From Blepharisma stoltei (lineage: Eukaryota > Ciliophora > Heterotrichea > Heterotrichida > Blepharismidae), in NCBI GenBank assembly GCA_914767885.1, contig CAJZBQ010000028.1:62001-126000 (forward strand): 64,000 nt of DNA. Reading direction: 5' to 3'. Of the stretch, positions 11,863-24,122 are shown piece by piece. A model generated the notes under the pieces. It had not been told where the DNA came from. It saw only the letters and a list, made by a program, of their open reading frames with translations, and did not search any database. Within the stretch, counting starts at the first letter, position 1. The number at the start of each line of letters is the position of its first letter. Position numbers and translations under genes: made by a program.

Positions 11863-12621
11863 ATGAAAGAAGCTGCTCTCTGCGCAATTATTAAAGGCTT
11901 TGAACACTCCAAGAAGCTCCATGGTATTGATGAGCAAAAAATCAGATCCTTAATCCAAGGTCTTGATTTCGACCAAGAACCTTTTTTTATCAAAATCCGA
12001 GAGCTTATCTCCAACGTCGTCTGCAAATTAGGCCCACAAAAAGCCTGTGAGACCTTTCACTTGCCTTCTTCTATGTCAGAATATTTCACAAGCTCATCAA
12101 GCCCTTCAGAAAACGCTTCAGAGTCAGACCTTACAAAAGAAAAAAAGAAAATCGCTATCAAAATGAGCATGAGTGGGAAGAACACTGCAGAAATTGCATT
12201 AAAATTAGGTGTCAGAGAGACAATGATTCAGCAATGGATTAAAGCAGTTAAAAAACATATAGGGACGAAAAAGAGAAAAATCAATGAAAATGAAGAAGTT
12301 AGAGGAGAAATGGACAGTGAAGGGAGCGAAATGCCGTCAGATGAAGGGTCAAGCGATATGGATTCTTTTGAGGATTCAGATGAAGAAAAACCGAAGAAAG
12401 GGAAAAATGCCAAGAAAAAGATAGAGAAAATGCCTGCAAAGAAAAAAGAAGAGAAAAAGGAAGAGAAAAAAGTTGAGAAAAAGCCTGATAAAATAGAGAA
12501 AAAAGCTGAGGAGAAAAAGAATAATGATCTGAAAGCAGCAGCACTTAATAGCCAGCTAAAAAATGCGGTGGCGAATTTGGATCCGTTTGATGATTTGTAT
12601 CTTGAAGCTGCACTTACTTAA
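11863..12621 (+). CDS. Helix-turn-helix protein with acidic and Lys/Glu-rich tail
   Basis: This is 252 aa and intronless. Residues about 92-125 form a likely helix-turn-helix (AIKMSMSGKNTAEIALKLGV, then MIQQWIKAVKKH), resembling Psq/CENP-B or sigma-like HTHs. It is followed by an acidic Ser-rich stretch (about 145-170), a long KKxEEKK charged region and a conserved-looking C-terminal hydrophobic end (LDPFDDLYLEAAL). A DNA-binding nuclear protein is likely. An origin from a transposase-type HTH is possible but unproven. Confidence 0.7.
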   Translation: MKEAALCAIIKGFEHSKKLHGIDEQKIRSLIQGLDFDQEPFFIKIRELISNVVCKLGPQKACETFHLPSSMSEYFTSSSSPSENASESDLTKEKKKIAIKMSMSGKNTAEIALKLGVRETMIQQWIKAVKKHIGTKKRKINENEEVRGEMDSEGSEMPSDEGSSDMDSFEDSDEEKPKKGKNAKKKIEKMPAKKKEEKKEEKKVEKKPDKIEKKAEEKKNNDLKAAALNSQLKNAVANLDPFDDLYLEAALT

Positions 12622-13428
12622 ATAATTTTTAAATAAATTTTAAATATTTATGCCCTTTCAGCTTCATTAAGATTTTTCTGGGTTTTTATAGCTGATATCC
12701 CATTTATTTACAGGCTAATACATTTTGACTATAGAAAAACAAAATTCAGATAATTTTAGCTTTGAAATTATAAAATAGGAACTACAAACTATAGGCAAAA
12801 AGCAAGGTTGAGATAATTAAAATATAAAATCCCCTAATATATGAAAACATTGTGATTTAAATCTATTGCTCGTACATACTGCATGGTCTATCTCTCCAGC
12901 TTATTTGAAGCCTTCTTAGATACTAATAATCTATTAAAAATTGGCTAACTTTTAATCTTCCTGATCTTTTTGCTTTATTTATAGTATTCTTGATATCATA
13001 AGGCTAGTTCAATTTTATGCTCTTGAAAAACGGCTCTTCCAAATTGTTGAGTATATCGATGGCCATCTTTAGGTCATTTTAGCACAAATCATAATAGCGG
13101 TTCAGCAGGAGCAAACATTGTTAATTTTTTAATAGGCCAATACATGCAGACACTTGTTTTGCATTTTCGTGATCTCAATAAGAAGCATATATGCAAATAA
13201 GAGTAATTCATTATATAATAATAGCATGATTTTATTATTCTCATAACTGGAGAAGGACTTAATTGAGAATCCCAAAATCTCTATTAAGGTTCGCAAAATA
13301 TTGCATAAAAATAATTTTCATATCTAAAATCTTTATGCCATTTCCTATAAATATCACTATTAATTATGCATAATTAATTAAAAAATTCAATCATTGCATT
13401 AAAGTATAGTAAATTAGTCACATAAGCT
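12622..13428. other. Intergenic region
   Basis: About 800 bp, somewhat less AT-rich around 12880-13200, with no ORF on either strand. A non-coding RNA cannot be excluded but no structure is evident by eye. Confidence 0.45.
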
Positions 13429-15213
13429 ATGGGTATTTGTATGCAGAAACCAAAAAAGGAATCCTCAACCAAAAAAGAGCAATCCCCTATGGCCACTTAT
13501 GAAACCAAAGAAAAAGAGCCAGCACAGCTCCAAAGACCTATAAGGAAGCAGCATGTACGGTTGTCAGTAGTGCCATCCAAAACTCCTTTGGCAAACATCG
13601 ACTCAGACTTATTAACATCAGTGAAAGAAGCCATTACAAAATCAGAGAAGTCGCATGGTGTCCCAGAAGATGGGCAAAACGAATCATTAACGTTAGCATT
13701 AGATTTATATCGTTTAGCATCCACTACAAGGTAGCCGTTTCCAGAGCTGCCACAATATTTGTCCACGTGCGGACCCATGGACCTCTGGATCGATCCACTT
13801 CGTTACGCCAGGGCATGGGCAAATACAGCATTCTGGCTTAGAAGGGCTGCTTGCCTCGCTTCTTTGGCTCAGCTCCTCACGTATTCTGCTTAAGGGTCAC
13901 CCTCCTCGGGTGCGCTGAGAGGTAAAACTTCGAGCCTCTTGAAGTACTTGGAGCAGCGCCTCGGCTTATCTGCCAGAGTTAAACTGTTGTTGCTGTACAG
14001 AAGTTATCAGAAAGAAAACCCAATCCCATAAATAAAATTTCATGAGGGAGAGAAAATTAGCGGAGTTAATTTCACTTGAACCGAATGCCATTTTATTTAT
14101 GGGCAAAATGAATCAAAAAATTCCAGAATTTTAGTAGCTGGCGCACCACATGAAGGTCGGCAAAACGGATTTGAAGATAAGAGGATCCGGTTTGAAGGTG
14201 AAAATTCAAATATGAGCTATGTCAGCTCCATAGGGGTTGGGATTGCTTGTAAAAAAGGCCTCAAAGAAGATCCTCACAACCAAGATGATTTCACTGTGCT
14301 TGTTGACAAGGCGTTTCAATTTTTCGGAGTTTTTGACGGTCATGGGGCTTATGGGCACGAAATTTCGAATTTTATTCATTTGCTGCTACCAAAATTAATT
14401 ACCCTGAAATTTATGAATTTAAATTAATTTAGTTTTATATGAATTTTCAGAAAATTCTTATAGGTCTAGCATATAAAACATGAACAATTTGAAGAAAACA
14501 TCCATGAAGCCATTATTCAGTCCTTTCTCAGAGCCAATAGTTCTTTAGTAGAGCACTGCGACAAGCCAGAGTCTACCTACGACTGTATGATGTCAGGCAC
14601 TACTGCTACCACTGTCCTGATTAGAAATGGCCACATCTTCATTGGCCACGTTGGCGATTCCAGAGCTGTTTTATGCTTAAAAAATGGAGAAAACATTGAA
14701 GCGAAGCGTTTAACTACTGACCACAAGCCGACCTTAGCCGGCGAGTTGCAAAGAATTCAGGCCTGCAATGGAGAAGTCAAGCAGCTGCCTGACGACGTTC
14801 CTCATAGGATCTTTATGAAGGGAAAAGACTACCCAGGGCTTTCTACAAGCAGAGCATTAGGCGATGCCATTGCACAGATGGTGGGGGTTTCTCCACTTCC
14901 GCAATATGAAGATGTACCAATTCAAGATATACTGTTTACATAAAGAATATTTTGATAGGAAAATAAAAGTAGGAGTAGAAAATTTATAGGAAATTGGAAT
15001 AATTTTGAGTATATTATTATGTGTAGCGACGGGGTCTGGGAGTTTGTAAAAGACCAAGAAGCCGCTGATACAATTGCGAAATCAGGGAAAAATGTGAGAC
15101 AAGGAGCTCAGAATCTAGCATCTTTGGCTTGGCAAAGATGGATCACTAATGAAGAAGATGTAGTGGATGACATCACGGTGCTTGCAATTCACTTGCCAAG
15201 TTTATTGAAATAA
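13429..15213 (+). CDS. PP2C-family protein phosphatase split by a SINE-like element and IESs
   Basis: The N-terminus MGICMQKP suits N-myristoylation plus Cys acylation. PP2C motifs are FGVFDGHGAYGHE (metal Asp), SGTTATTVLI, GHVGDSRAVL, STSRALGDA, MCSDGVWEF and DDITVLAI. A 412-bp GC-rich element (13687-14098) lies between GQNES and KNSRIL; removing it with one 17-bp duplication restores the frame. Two further inserts with stops are needed near 14420-14473 and 14930-14986, and their edges are less certain. Membrane-tethered Mg/Mn-dependent Ser/Thr dephosphorylation is expected from the family. Confidence 0.88.
13687..14098 (-). mobile_element. GC-rich SINE-like element R2a (412 bp) in PP2C exon
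   Basis: It is flanked by ATGGGCAAAAYGAATCA (13670-13686, 14099-14115; one mismatch), a retroposon-type duplication with no TA. One end carries a stem-loop whose arms are CCCATAAATAAAAT and ATTTTATTTATGGG (about 14028-14103). The other end is AT-rich. The body is far richer in GC than its surroundings and matches R2b (43549), R2c (53951) and R2d (62880). Confidence 0.88.
14420..14473. other. Probable IES, about 54 bp, in PP2C
   Basis: Stops interrupt between LPKLITL and KHEQFEENIHEAI. TA pairs 14420/14474 or 14412/14472 both restore the frame, so the edge is uncertain. Confidence 0.55.
14930..14986. other. Probable IES, about 57 bp, in PP2C
   Basis: Stops interrupt between EDVPIQDI and EYIIMCSDG. 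The TA pair 14930/14987 gives one plausible in-frame join. Confidence 0.45.
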
Positions 15214-15315
15214 GGATTTTTATAAATAAGACTCGGTAAATCTGTTCTCTTTTGGTTCTATTTCAATAGGCAAAAAAATATTTTCTATGAGATTTTTATT
15301 TATTTTTATTCATAA

Positions 15316-16602
<1,287 letters not shown>

Positions 16603-16673
16603 AAAAATAAAATTTATTAAAAAATAGTTAGGACCATGAAAGATTCTGATATTTGGGGTAAAGACGAATAATA

Positions 16674-16752
16674 ACACATTAAAATAAATATAAAGTTTCC
16701 TGAATTATCTCGACACATTAAAATGAATATAAAGTTTCCTAAATTGTCTCTT
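16674..16752. repeat. 39-bp tandem duplication at the start of the coiled-coil gene
   Basis: Two copies begin ACACATTAAAAT at 16674 and 16713. The second supplies the ATG of the downstream gene; the first has ATA at that place, so only one copy can initiate. Confidence 0.8.
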
Positions 16753-19535
16753 GGGAACATATCTCCAATACGAAAAGATGAAAAACTGAACACAATGAGG
16801 AATTTTCCAGTAGAGTCTGTGCTTGCTTCTAAATTTTTTTTAGAGAGCACAAAACAAACTTCTTCTCTTGACATGTCAGTTGTTTTGCCAAGCAAAACAA
16901 AAGAGCAGAAATTGCATTTAAAAGAATTTTTTAGATTAGAAAACGAATTAGATATTAAAGAAATTGAGCTAACTCCCCCCCCCCCCTCCGTGAGCGAACA
17001 AAACCATTAGAAAAATCGCCATTTTTTTGACCAAAAACCCACCCTCCGTGAGTGAACAAAAATATTTTTAATAGAAAAAATTTTAATGGAAAAAAATTTT
17101 GATATATAAGTGATAATTAGTATAATGAAATCTAGAGCTAATTCTGTTTAATTTTAAACAAATTGCGTTTTAAAACATAAATTTTGCAAATTAAATTAAT
17201 ATTTGCTTCCCAATTTTTGCAAATTAGGATTTTTTTAAATTTCGAAAAAAATATTTTTTATAAAATTTATATATAAATTTTTTTTAAAAAAAAAAATTAA
17301 CCCCCCTCCGTGAGCGAACAAAATTTTTTTGTTCGCTCACGGGAGGGGGGGGGGGGAGTAAGCAAAGAAAAAAATACAGAAAAAGAAATCAGTACTTATA
17401 AATCCTACCTAGAAGGAATCTCATTTTGTTTGAGATTTCGCGACAAAGAATTAGCTAAAGGAATTATAAGAGGTCTTCGAGGATTTTTGAAAATTATTGC
17501 AGAATTATTAAATAAGCCAACAATAATTGCTGATAAAAAGAAACCAAAAACAAAAGAAATATTTAGTCAGACAGATGAGCAAGCTATCCCAGATGACATT
17601 GAAAATTATAATCAAGAAATTCAGTTTCTTAAGAGCTTAGAAACAAAACTCCATACTATAAAATCCTCAAAAGTAGCCAATAGGCTCTTTGAAGCGTATG
17701 ATTCTTTAATAAAAATGCACACAACGCTGCCATCTCCTATAAATACACCTGAGGTTCTTGACATTGATGAAGTCACGGATAAGCTGCAAGAGAAAATAGT
17801 GGAAATAAAAGAAGGGCTAATAGCACATGTATCAAAAATGCAGTCTAAAGCAACTAAAATTGATATAGAAACACAAACTGAGGTATTCTTTATCAGTAAT
17901 AATAGGTAATAAAAATTTTGAGAAAAAAGAAAATAGGCCCAAATATAATTTCCAAAAATTAGTATGAGTTGGAATAATAAGAAACATAAACCGTAACTAT
18001 ACAAAAAATGAAGAAAATGAGGAAGATTTGTATTATGAGCTACAAAAGAAATATGAAAAAGTTTATAATGAAAAAAGAAAGCTTGAAGAGCTCCTAAAAG
18101 GGAGAAAAAATGTTAGTGATAATATTGAAGACCATCTAACACACGTTGAGTTAGAGCTTTTTCATTATAAAAAACAAGCTTCTGGGTATGAAGATACAAT
18201 TAAAAATTTAAAAGCAAGGAATATGGCTATGAAAGATAAAATAGAAAATTTAGAAATCAATATAAACCTATTAAAAGATGAAGTTAAAGCAGCAAATGCA
18301 AAAACTGACTCAAAAAAATCGAAAATCCAAGAATTGTCAGAGGAAGTTTATAAATTAACTTTAAACTGAAAATTAAATGAAAAAAGATTGAAGGAGCTTT
18401 CAGAAGCGTGGCACAAAAAAATCGGAAAAGCATATGAGCATGAAGAAATAGACGAAAATGAGCTTTTGAGAGATATTGATTTGCCTAAAAAGAAAGAAAA
18501 AGTTCAAGAAGAAAAAATAATCAAAAATACAGAAGCTGTTAGTGATAGAAAAATAAACAGAACACATGGAAATAGACCTACTGATACAAAAAAACAAAAT
18601 ACTAAGGTAGAAAACCTAAAGCAAGCCATTGCCACAGAGGCTTGCAGCCAAAATCAAGCAATATTGCCAGGAAAACAAAAGGCAAATAATAAAAAGATAC
18701 AAAAACTTCCGTCAGAAAGTATAAGCCCTGATCCTCCAAAAAAGTCAAAATCTCCCAAAATTCCAAATAATAAACCTCCAAAATCCCAGTCACCAAAACT
18801 TTTAAGGGATTCTCAAATCCAAACCTCAAAAGTCAAACTTAACAATTCAAGCATTGAAATTCGAGCAGAAAGCCCAGAAGATAAAAAATGAAAAATTTTA
18901 AAGCAAAAGCAGGAAGAAAAAATTCAAAAAACCTTCAAAGATGACACTCAACGAGAGTTATTTGAAGAATACAAAGCAATTCTTGAGAGAAAAACTTACA
19001 AAAAGCCTATTAAAAGTCCTAAAGTTCTCAATAAAAGCCAAGAAGATAGCTATACAGATTTAAATTCTGACGCAAATTTATCCTATATAAGCAATTCGTC
19101 TGAAAATGTGTCTCAAAAAACTATTGAGAATTATGAAGAAAATTACGAAAAAATAAAAAAAGACCCAGAATTTATATAGAATTTTCCCATAGATGGCGCT
19201 GTTTGCACTTGATTTGCCCACTGAGAAAAATTTTTTGGTTCGACCAGTACCATATGGTTTGGCCAAACCAAAAAATTTTCCTCATGGGCGAATCAAGGGC
19301 AAACAGCGCCATCTATGGGGAAATTTCTATATCAGCGATAGGCAAAGTATTTGATAATGAAGAAGAAGTTGATATTCTTCCTTTGCAGGTAAGAGTTAGC
19401 ATAATGAAAGCGTTAAAAGGCCACGAGAGAAAAAAATGTGGCAATAAATGTGATCATTTAAGGAGAGCAATGATGATTAAATACAAAGAAAAAGGAATTC
19501 CATATCCTATTAAAAAAGTGTCTGCAGCAGATTAG
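16723..19535 (+). CDS. Large coiled-coil protein, split by a MITE and a foldback element
   Basis: No family is recognised. Removing the MITE (16973-17358, one TAA kept) joins DIKEIEL to SKEKNTEKE. A frame-changing insert of a few bases is needed near 17883-17900 (for example between TAs 17884 and 17897). From about 18000 the protein is a long coiled coil (YELQKKYEKVYNEKRKLEEL onward), then a Pro/Lys/Ser-rich linker (KKSKSPKIPNNKPPKSQSPK). Removing the TA-flanked 155-bp palindrome (19175-19329) joins KKDPEFI to SAIGKVF. It ends with a Lys/Cys-rich block (KALKGHERKKCGNKCDHLRR). Several UGA codons read as Trp. A cytoskeletal role is only suggested by the coiled coil. Confidence 0.75.
16973..17358. 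mobile_element. C-run MITE, family I (386 bp) in coiled-coil gene
   Basis: It is flanked by TAA (16970-16972, 17359-17361). It is nearly identical along its length to the element at 58329-58714, with the same double left end and right hairpin. Confidence 0.93.
19175..19329. mobile_element. Foldback element, 155 bp, TA-flanked, in coiled-coil gene
   Basis: It is almost wholly palindromic. The arms (about 70 bp each) begin TATAGAATTTTCCCATAGAT and include GGCGCTGTTTGC, with the mirror copy ending at 19331. The ends are TA (19175-19176, 19330-19331). Removal restores the frame (ATA then TCA). It has no C-run, so it is unrelated to the other MITEs here. Confidence 0.9.
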
Positions 19536-20303
19536 TATATCCATTAAGTAAATTTAATAAGCCAAAATTTAATTATAAAGCTATTTTCTACTCTTTGAAT
19601 CCTCAACAATTTTAGGAAAAATATGCAGTTATTTTAGTGTGGTTATATATCTATTTGAAACGGTAGAAGTTCAGGCTGATAGATTTCAATTAAGCTATGC
19701 CTTTAGCGGATATAATTTTTAATTATATAAAAGATTCGAAAATAATAAATATCTGCTATAGATAAATGCTATCTAAAGTATATCCACTTTTAAAAAGCAT
19801 CTTGTTTAGTTTCGGGGGTTATTTTATTCTAAGTCTCAGTTCCAGCTAATTTAATTTTAATTTCCTACGTTAATAATAAGCTTAACAATCAATCTAACTT
19901 CTTTTTCAGACTCAGTTTCTGAATTTATTATACCTAATATAATAGTTATTCTTATATCTTAAATTTAAGCTTAAGAAGAAGCCGATTCAAGTTATGCAAT
20001 TTTATTTTATATTAATATTAAATTAGCCATTGAATTAAATTGTTTCACAAAATTAAGTATTTTTTAATAAAATATATGATTATAAATTTTTTCCTTGCTT
20101 TTATATCTACAATCCTTTTTAAACATTTTGTCTTCGTCGTGCACAAAAATATCGAGTTCTCTTAAGAACTTTATTTTTGATGAAACTTGTTGAAATCTAT
20201 TTAAAAGAGTTGAAAAGTCAAATATTTCAGCTAAAAATTATCGCTTGAATGTTTTTAAAATATTTTAAAAAATTTAATAATACTTATAAACTAATATATC
20301 CTA
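19536..20303. other. Intergenic region (convergent gene ends)
   Basis: About 770 bp of AT-rich DNA with no supported feature. Confidence 0.5.
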
Positions 20304-21707
20304 TTACTCAGGCCTCTTTTCATTAACAATATCAACTGACCTGATTCCAGTAAAATTATCAACAGTATTGTGTAATGCACTTTGCCCAGCCATTATCACA
20401 TCCTTTGGAATTTTATTGTCTGGGCACATCCCTTTCAGTTTTATAATAGTTTCATGTTCTTCTCTCACTGTTTTGAGTATTTTTAGCATTCGTGAAACAC
20501 TCTTGACTTTATTCACTAATTGAGTTTTTCTATTTTCTCTAACGCTTTCCTCTAGTTCTTTTAATCTTGACTCAAAATATTCATTATCAATATCATCATT
20601 CGGCTTTATTTTAATCACAGTCATCAGCATTTCCATCACCTTTTCTATCACAAAAGGAATGCTTCATTCAAAAACATCCATAAAATTCGGCAATAAATAC
20701 GGATGCTGGGTATAATTATATTGCTGTATATTCAACGTATTATTGTCAAATTTTATTATAGCTGCTTTATTTCCATATAAATCACAATAATTTGGAGCTG
20801 AAAATATAGTAATTACTGAAGGAAATTCACTTGTACCATTTCACCGGTGCATTTTATAGCCATCTAGCTGGACTTCGTGAGCTCTTATAAGGGAAATCAT
20901 CTCATTGTCCTTTAGGAATTTATTTGTTACTTCTTGTCCAAAAAAATAGCTGCACCCTCTCACATCATTGTTTCGAAACCCTTCAATTAGTCTTCCTTCT
21001 GGATGATCAATGGGATCTGACCATAAAAGATCACAGAATGCACCATGCCTTGGTGTTTCAATAAATCTATTTATTCGGGTTATGTCATCAATACTTCTCA
21101 ATTCTGGAGATAAGCCACCGTGCACATTCAAAAATTTTTTATTTACAATACACGCCAAAGGTAAGCAGTCCATGCTATCCATAATTCAATCATAAACTTC
21201 TGCATCATACTTATATAAGCATTCCTGTCTAAAATTAAAAAATGAAGTCATCTGTCGGCATTCATGGTTTCCTCTAATTAAGAATAGGGTATTCGGAAAA
21301 TTAATTTTCAGAGAAAATAGGTATATTATTACTTCCAATGAAAATGAACCTCTGTCAACATAGTCACCTAAAAATAAATATTTTGTTGTCTCAGGGTTTC
21401 CTCCTATAGAAAACATTTTAAGTAAATCAAAGTATTGCCCATGAATATCGCCTACAATAGTTACTGGATCTTGCAGAGCTAGCAAGTTTGGTTCATCTTT
21501 TAATATATTTATTGCCAGCTCAACAATTTTAAGAACATCAGCTTTATAAAGGCAGCCTTCCCTTTGATAATGCTCTCTTAATACTTTTCATGAAGGCTTT
21601 CCATTATTATTCTGAGGAAACAACAATTCTGTTGATAAAGGCCGATGAGGTGGCGGCTTTATTTCTTTGATTGCCCTGTTGTTTAGTGGATCACTTAAAG
21701 CTTCCAT
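20304..21707 (-). CDS. Calcineurin A (PP2B) catalytic subunit
   Basis: This is 467 aa and uninterrupted. The PPP-family metal motifs GDIHGQ, GDYVDRG and RGNHE are present, then [26 protein letters not shown] and FSAPNYCD. After the core come the calcineurin-B-binding helix (residues about 345-365, [16 protein letters not shown]) and a calmodulin-binding-like basic helix ([19 protein letters not shown]). The C-terminus ends NEKRPE, near the autoinhibitory ERMPP motif of animal calcineurin. UGA codons read as Trp at three places (including YDWIMD). The family makes this a Ca/calmodulin-activated Ser/Thr phosphatase. Confidence 0.95.
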
Positions 21708-22399
21708 TTTTCTTTAGTGAATATACGTAAATTACTGGGTTAGGAAACTATTTATTTTAATTTTTTGTCAGATGGGAAAATTCAATAAAAAACAAAAAAT
21801 AATGTTATAATGTAAGCAGAAGTATTTCTGAATTAAAAACAATTGTAATTTTTAAAATTGTAATTTAGAAAAAAAATAGAGCAAAGATGTTTTATTTATA
21901 TTTGGTCTAGTTTTTGATTATCTTTAAGGCTTGTAATTAATATCATTGCTGAGATGAAGATATTTTAATTCGCAAAGGGTTTATAAGTAAATATTTGTAC
22001 TGCCAGAATTTTTAAAAAATATTTGTGTTATTAAGAAATGAAAAATATTATAAACAATCCTTATTTATTCAAAATTACGAATTATAAAAAATATTATAAA
22101 GGAAAACAAAACTTAATGGATCAAGGATTTCTTTGCTCTTCTCGCAGAGCCAAAAATAATCTCAAAATTCAAAAATTCAAGTTCTTGATAACGATTTTAT
22201 TTTCATTTTAATTCAAATTCTTTTCAGCCATGACTTATAATGGTATTATCTTATCAATCAATAGCATGCAACTTTTTATTTTTTGCTAAAAAAGAACAAT
22301 TTTATAAGAGCTAACTTATTTAATTTTTGATCATATTTTTACCACAATTAATGCATTGATCATCCATTCCAAAAAGTTTTAATAATTTTATCTAAGAAG
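21708..22399. other. Intergenic region between divergent calcineurin and CDPK genes
   Basis: About 690 bp of AT-rich DNA holding two divergent promoters. No motif or ORF stands out. Confidence 0.5.
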
Positions 22400-24057
22400 A
22401 TGGGAGCCTGTATGAAAAAACAGAATAAAAACGTGAGAGTTTCTCAAGACATCCCAACAATTGAAAGCCCCTGGCGAAGAAGAAGCGCATCTCTAAATCC
22501 TTTGCGAGACGTATTTTTGCAAAAAAGTAAAAATTATTTAGACATTCACCTTGACTACGAGTTCATCAGAGTTCTTGGTCACGGAAAGTACGGCAACGTG
22601 AACTATGCGAAAAGCAAAGATCCTCTTATAAAGCAGGAATATGCAGTGAAAAGTCTTATTAAAGCTATGATAGAAGACAAAATGAACGTTATTCATAGAG
22701 AATTAGAGATTTTATGCTTTATTACACTGAATATGCTTTTCCTAATATTTGCATATACAATAAATATGATTTAGAAATACTCTCAGTTGACCATCCCAAT
22801 ATTGTAAAATTTTTCTATGCCTATGAAGACCCAAAATTTATCCACATAGTCACTGAATATTGTTCAGGCGGCGACTTACTGTCAAAACTATGCGAGGTTG
22901 GAACATTTTCTGAAACAGAAACTGCAATTATAATAAAAAACCTCCTTGGAGCACTTAACTATTTGCATAGCATGGGGATATGCCACCGAGATATAAAGCT
23001 TGATAATATTCTTCTGGCCTCAGAAGGATCACTTTCTGATATAAAGCTTATTGATTTTGATTTTGCTAAAAGAATTGACACTTCACTATTGGACATGAAT
23101 ACTGTTGTTGGGACGCTGCATTTTATTGCCCCAGAAGTTTTTGACAGAATTTGTGGGACCCCAGCTGATATCTGAAGCTTAGGAATCGTCATGTACGTAC
23201 TATTGGTAGGTAAACCACCCTTCAGAGCAGAAAGCGAAAGTGAGATTTTAGGGCAAATTAAAAGTCGGACTTTGGATTTAAATGATAAAGAATATCGGAG
23301 AATAAGCTCAGCTGGCAAAGATTTGCTATCTAAGCTGCTAGATTTTGATTATAACACAAGAATTACTGCAGAAAATGCATTAAAACACCCATGGTTTATT
23401 AGCATCAACCAAAAGTCAAATTTTTATAATAACGAAAGAATATTAAAAAGACTTAAACAATATCAGGTTAAAGGGAGACTTAAAAAAGAAATAATGAAAA
23501 TCATCGTAAAAGTCCTTGATACAGATGAAATCCAGCATTTAAAAGAAGTCTTTGAGCACTTGGACCTTGACCATAACGGTTATATCACTTTAGAAGAGCT
23601 AAAGCAAGGCTTAAATGCTGTAGGAATCACAGACTCTTCAGAAATTGAACGCATTTTTGATGTCCTAAACGATACAGAAGCTAAAATAAATGGCGGAATT
23701 AGATACTCTGATTTTCTTGCAGCCACTCTAAATAGAAAAGCAGCACTTACAGAGTCCACTTTATGGGCTGCATTTAAATACTTTGATCATGATAACTCAG
23801 GTAAAATCACTCCTAGTAACATATATTTGGCATTAAAAAGAACTGGAGTTGATATACCAGCTGAAGAAATGGAAAAAATGCTAAAAGAAGAAGGGATTTC
23901 GACTTCGCATAAAATTGATTTTGCTGATTTCAAGAAAATTGTGATGCGTAATTTTTATGTAGCTGCAGAAACTTTCATTAAGAAAAAATCGCTTCAGTCT
24001 AAAAAAGGGGCAGGGCCAGCTATAGGGGATAATGGGGTTGGACTTAGCTATATGTAA
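22400..24057 (+). CDS. Calcium-dependent protein kinase (CDPK)
   Basis: The N-terminus MGACMKK suits myristoylation and palmitoylation. The kinase domain covers residues about 52-310: LGHGKYGNVNYA, AVKSL, HRDIKLDNIL, DFDFAKR in the DFG position, GTLHFIAPE. A junction helix and EF-hands follow; two canonical loops are DLDHNGYITLEE and DHDNSGKITPSN, the other two are degenerate. A 65-bp TA-bounded IES (22713-22777) sits between ELEIL and LSVDHPNIV, exactly where kinases read EILKxLDHPNIV. UGA at 23173-23175 is the conserved Trp of DIWSLG. The DFG Gly is replaced by Asp (DFD), which is unusual. Confidence 0.95.
22713..22777. other. IES, 65 bp, TA-bounded, in CDPK
   Basis: The TAs are 22713-22714 and 22778-22779. 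Removal gives EILLSVDHPNIV, aligning without a gap to other CDPKs. Confidence 0.95.
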
Positions 24058-24122
24058 ATATGTTTCAGAGGCAAAATCCTCTGTTAAATTTAATTTTTTT
24101 ATAAGTAATAAAAGAAAGTAAA

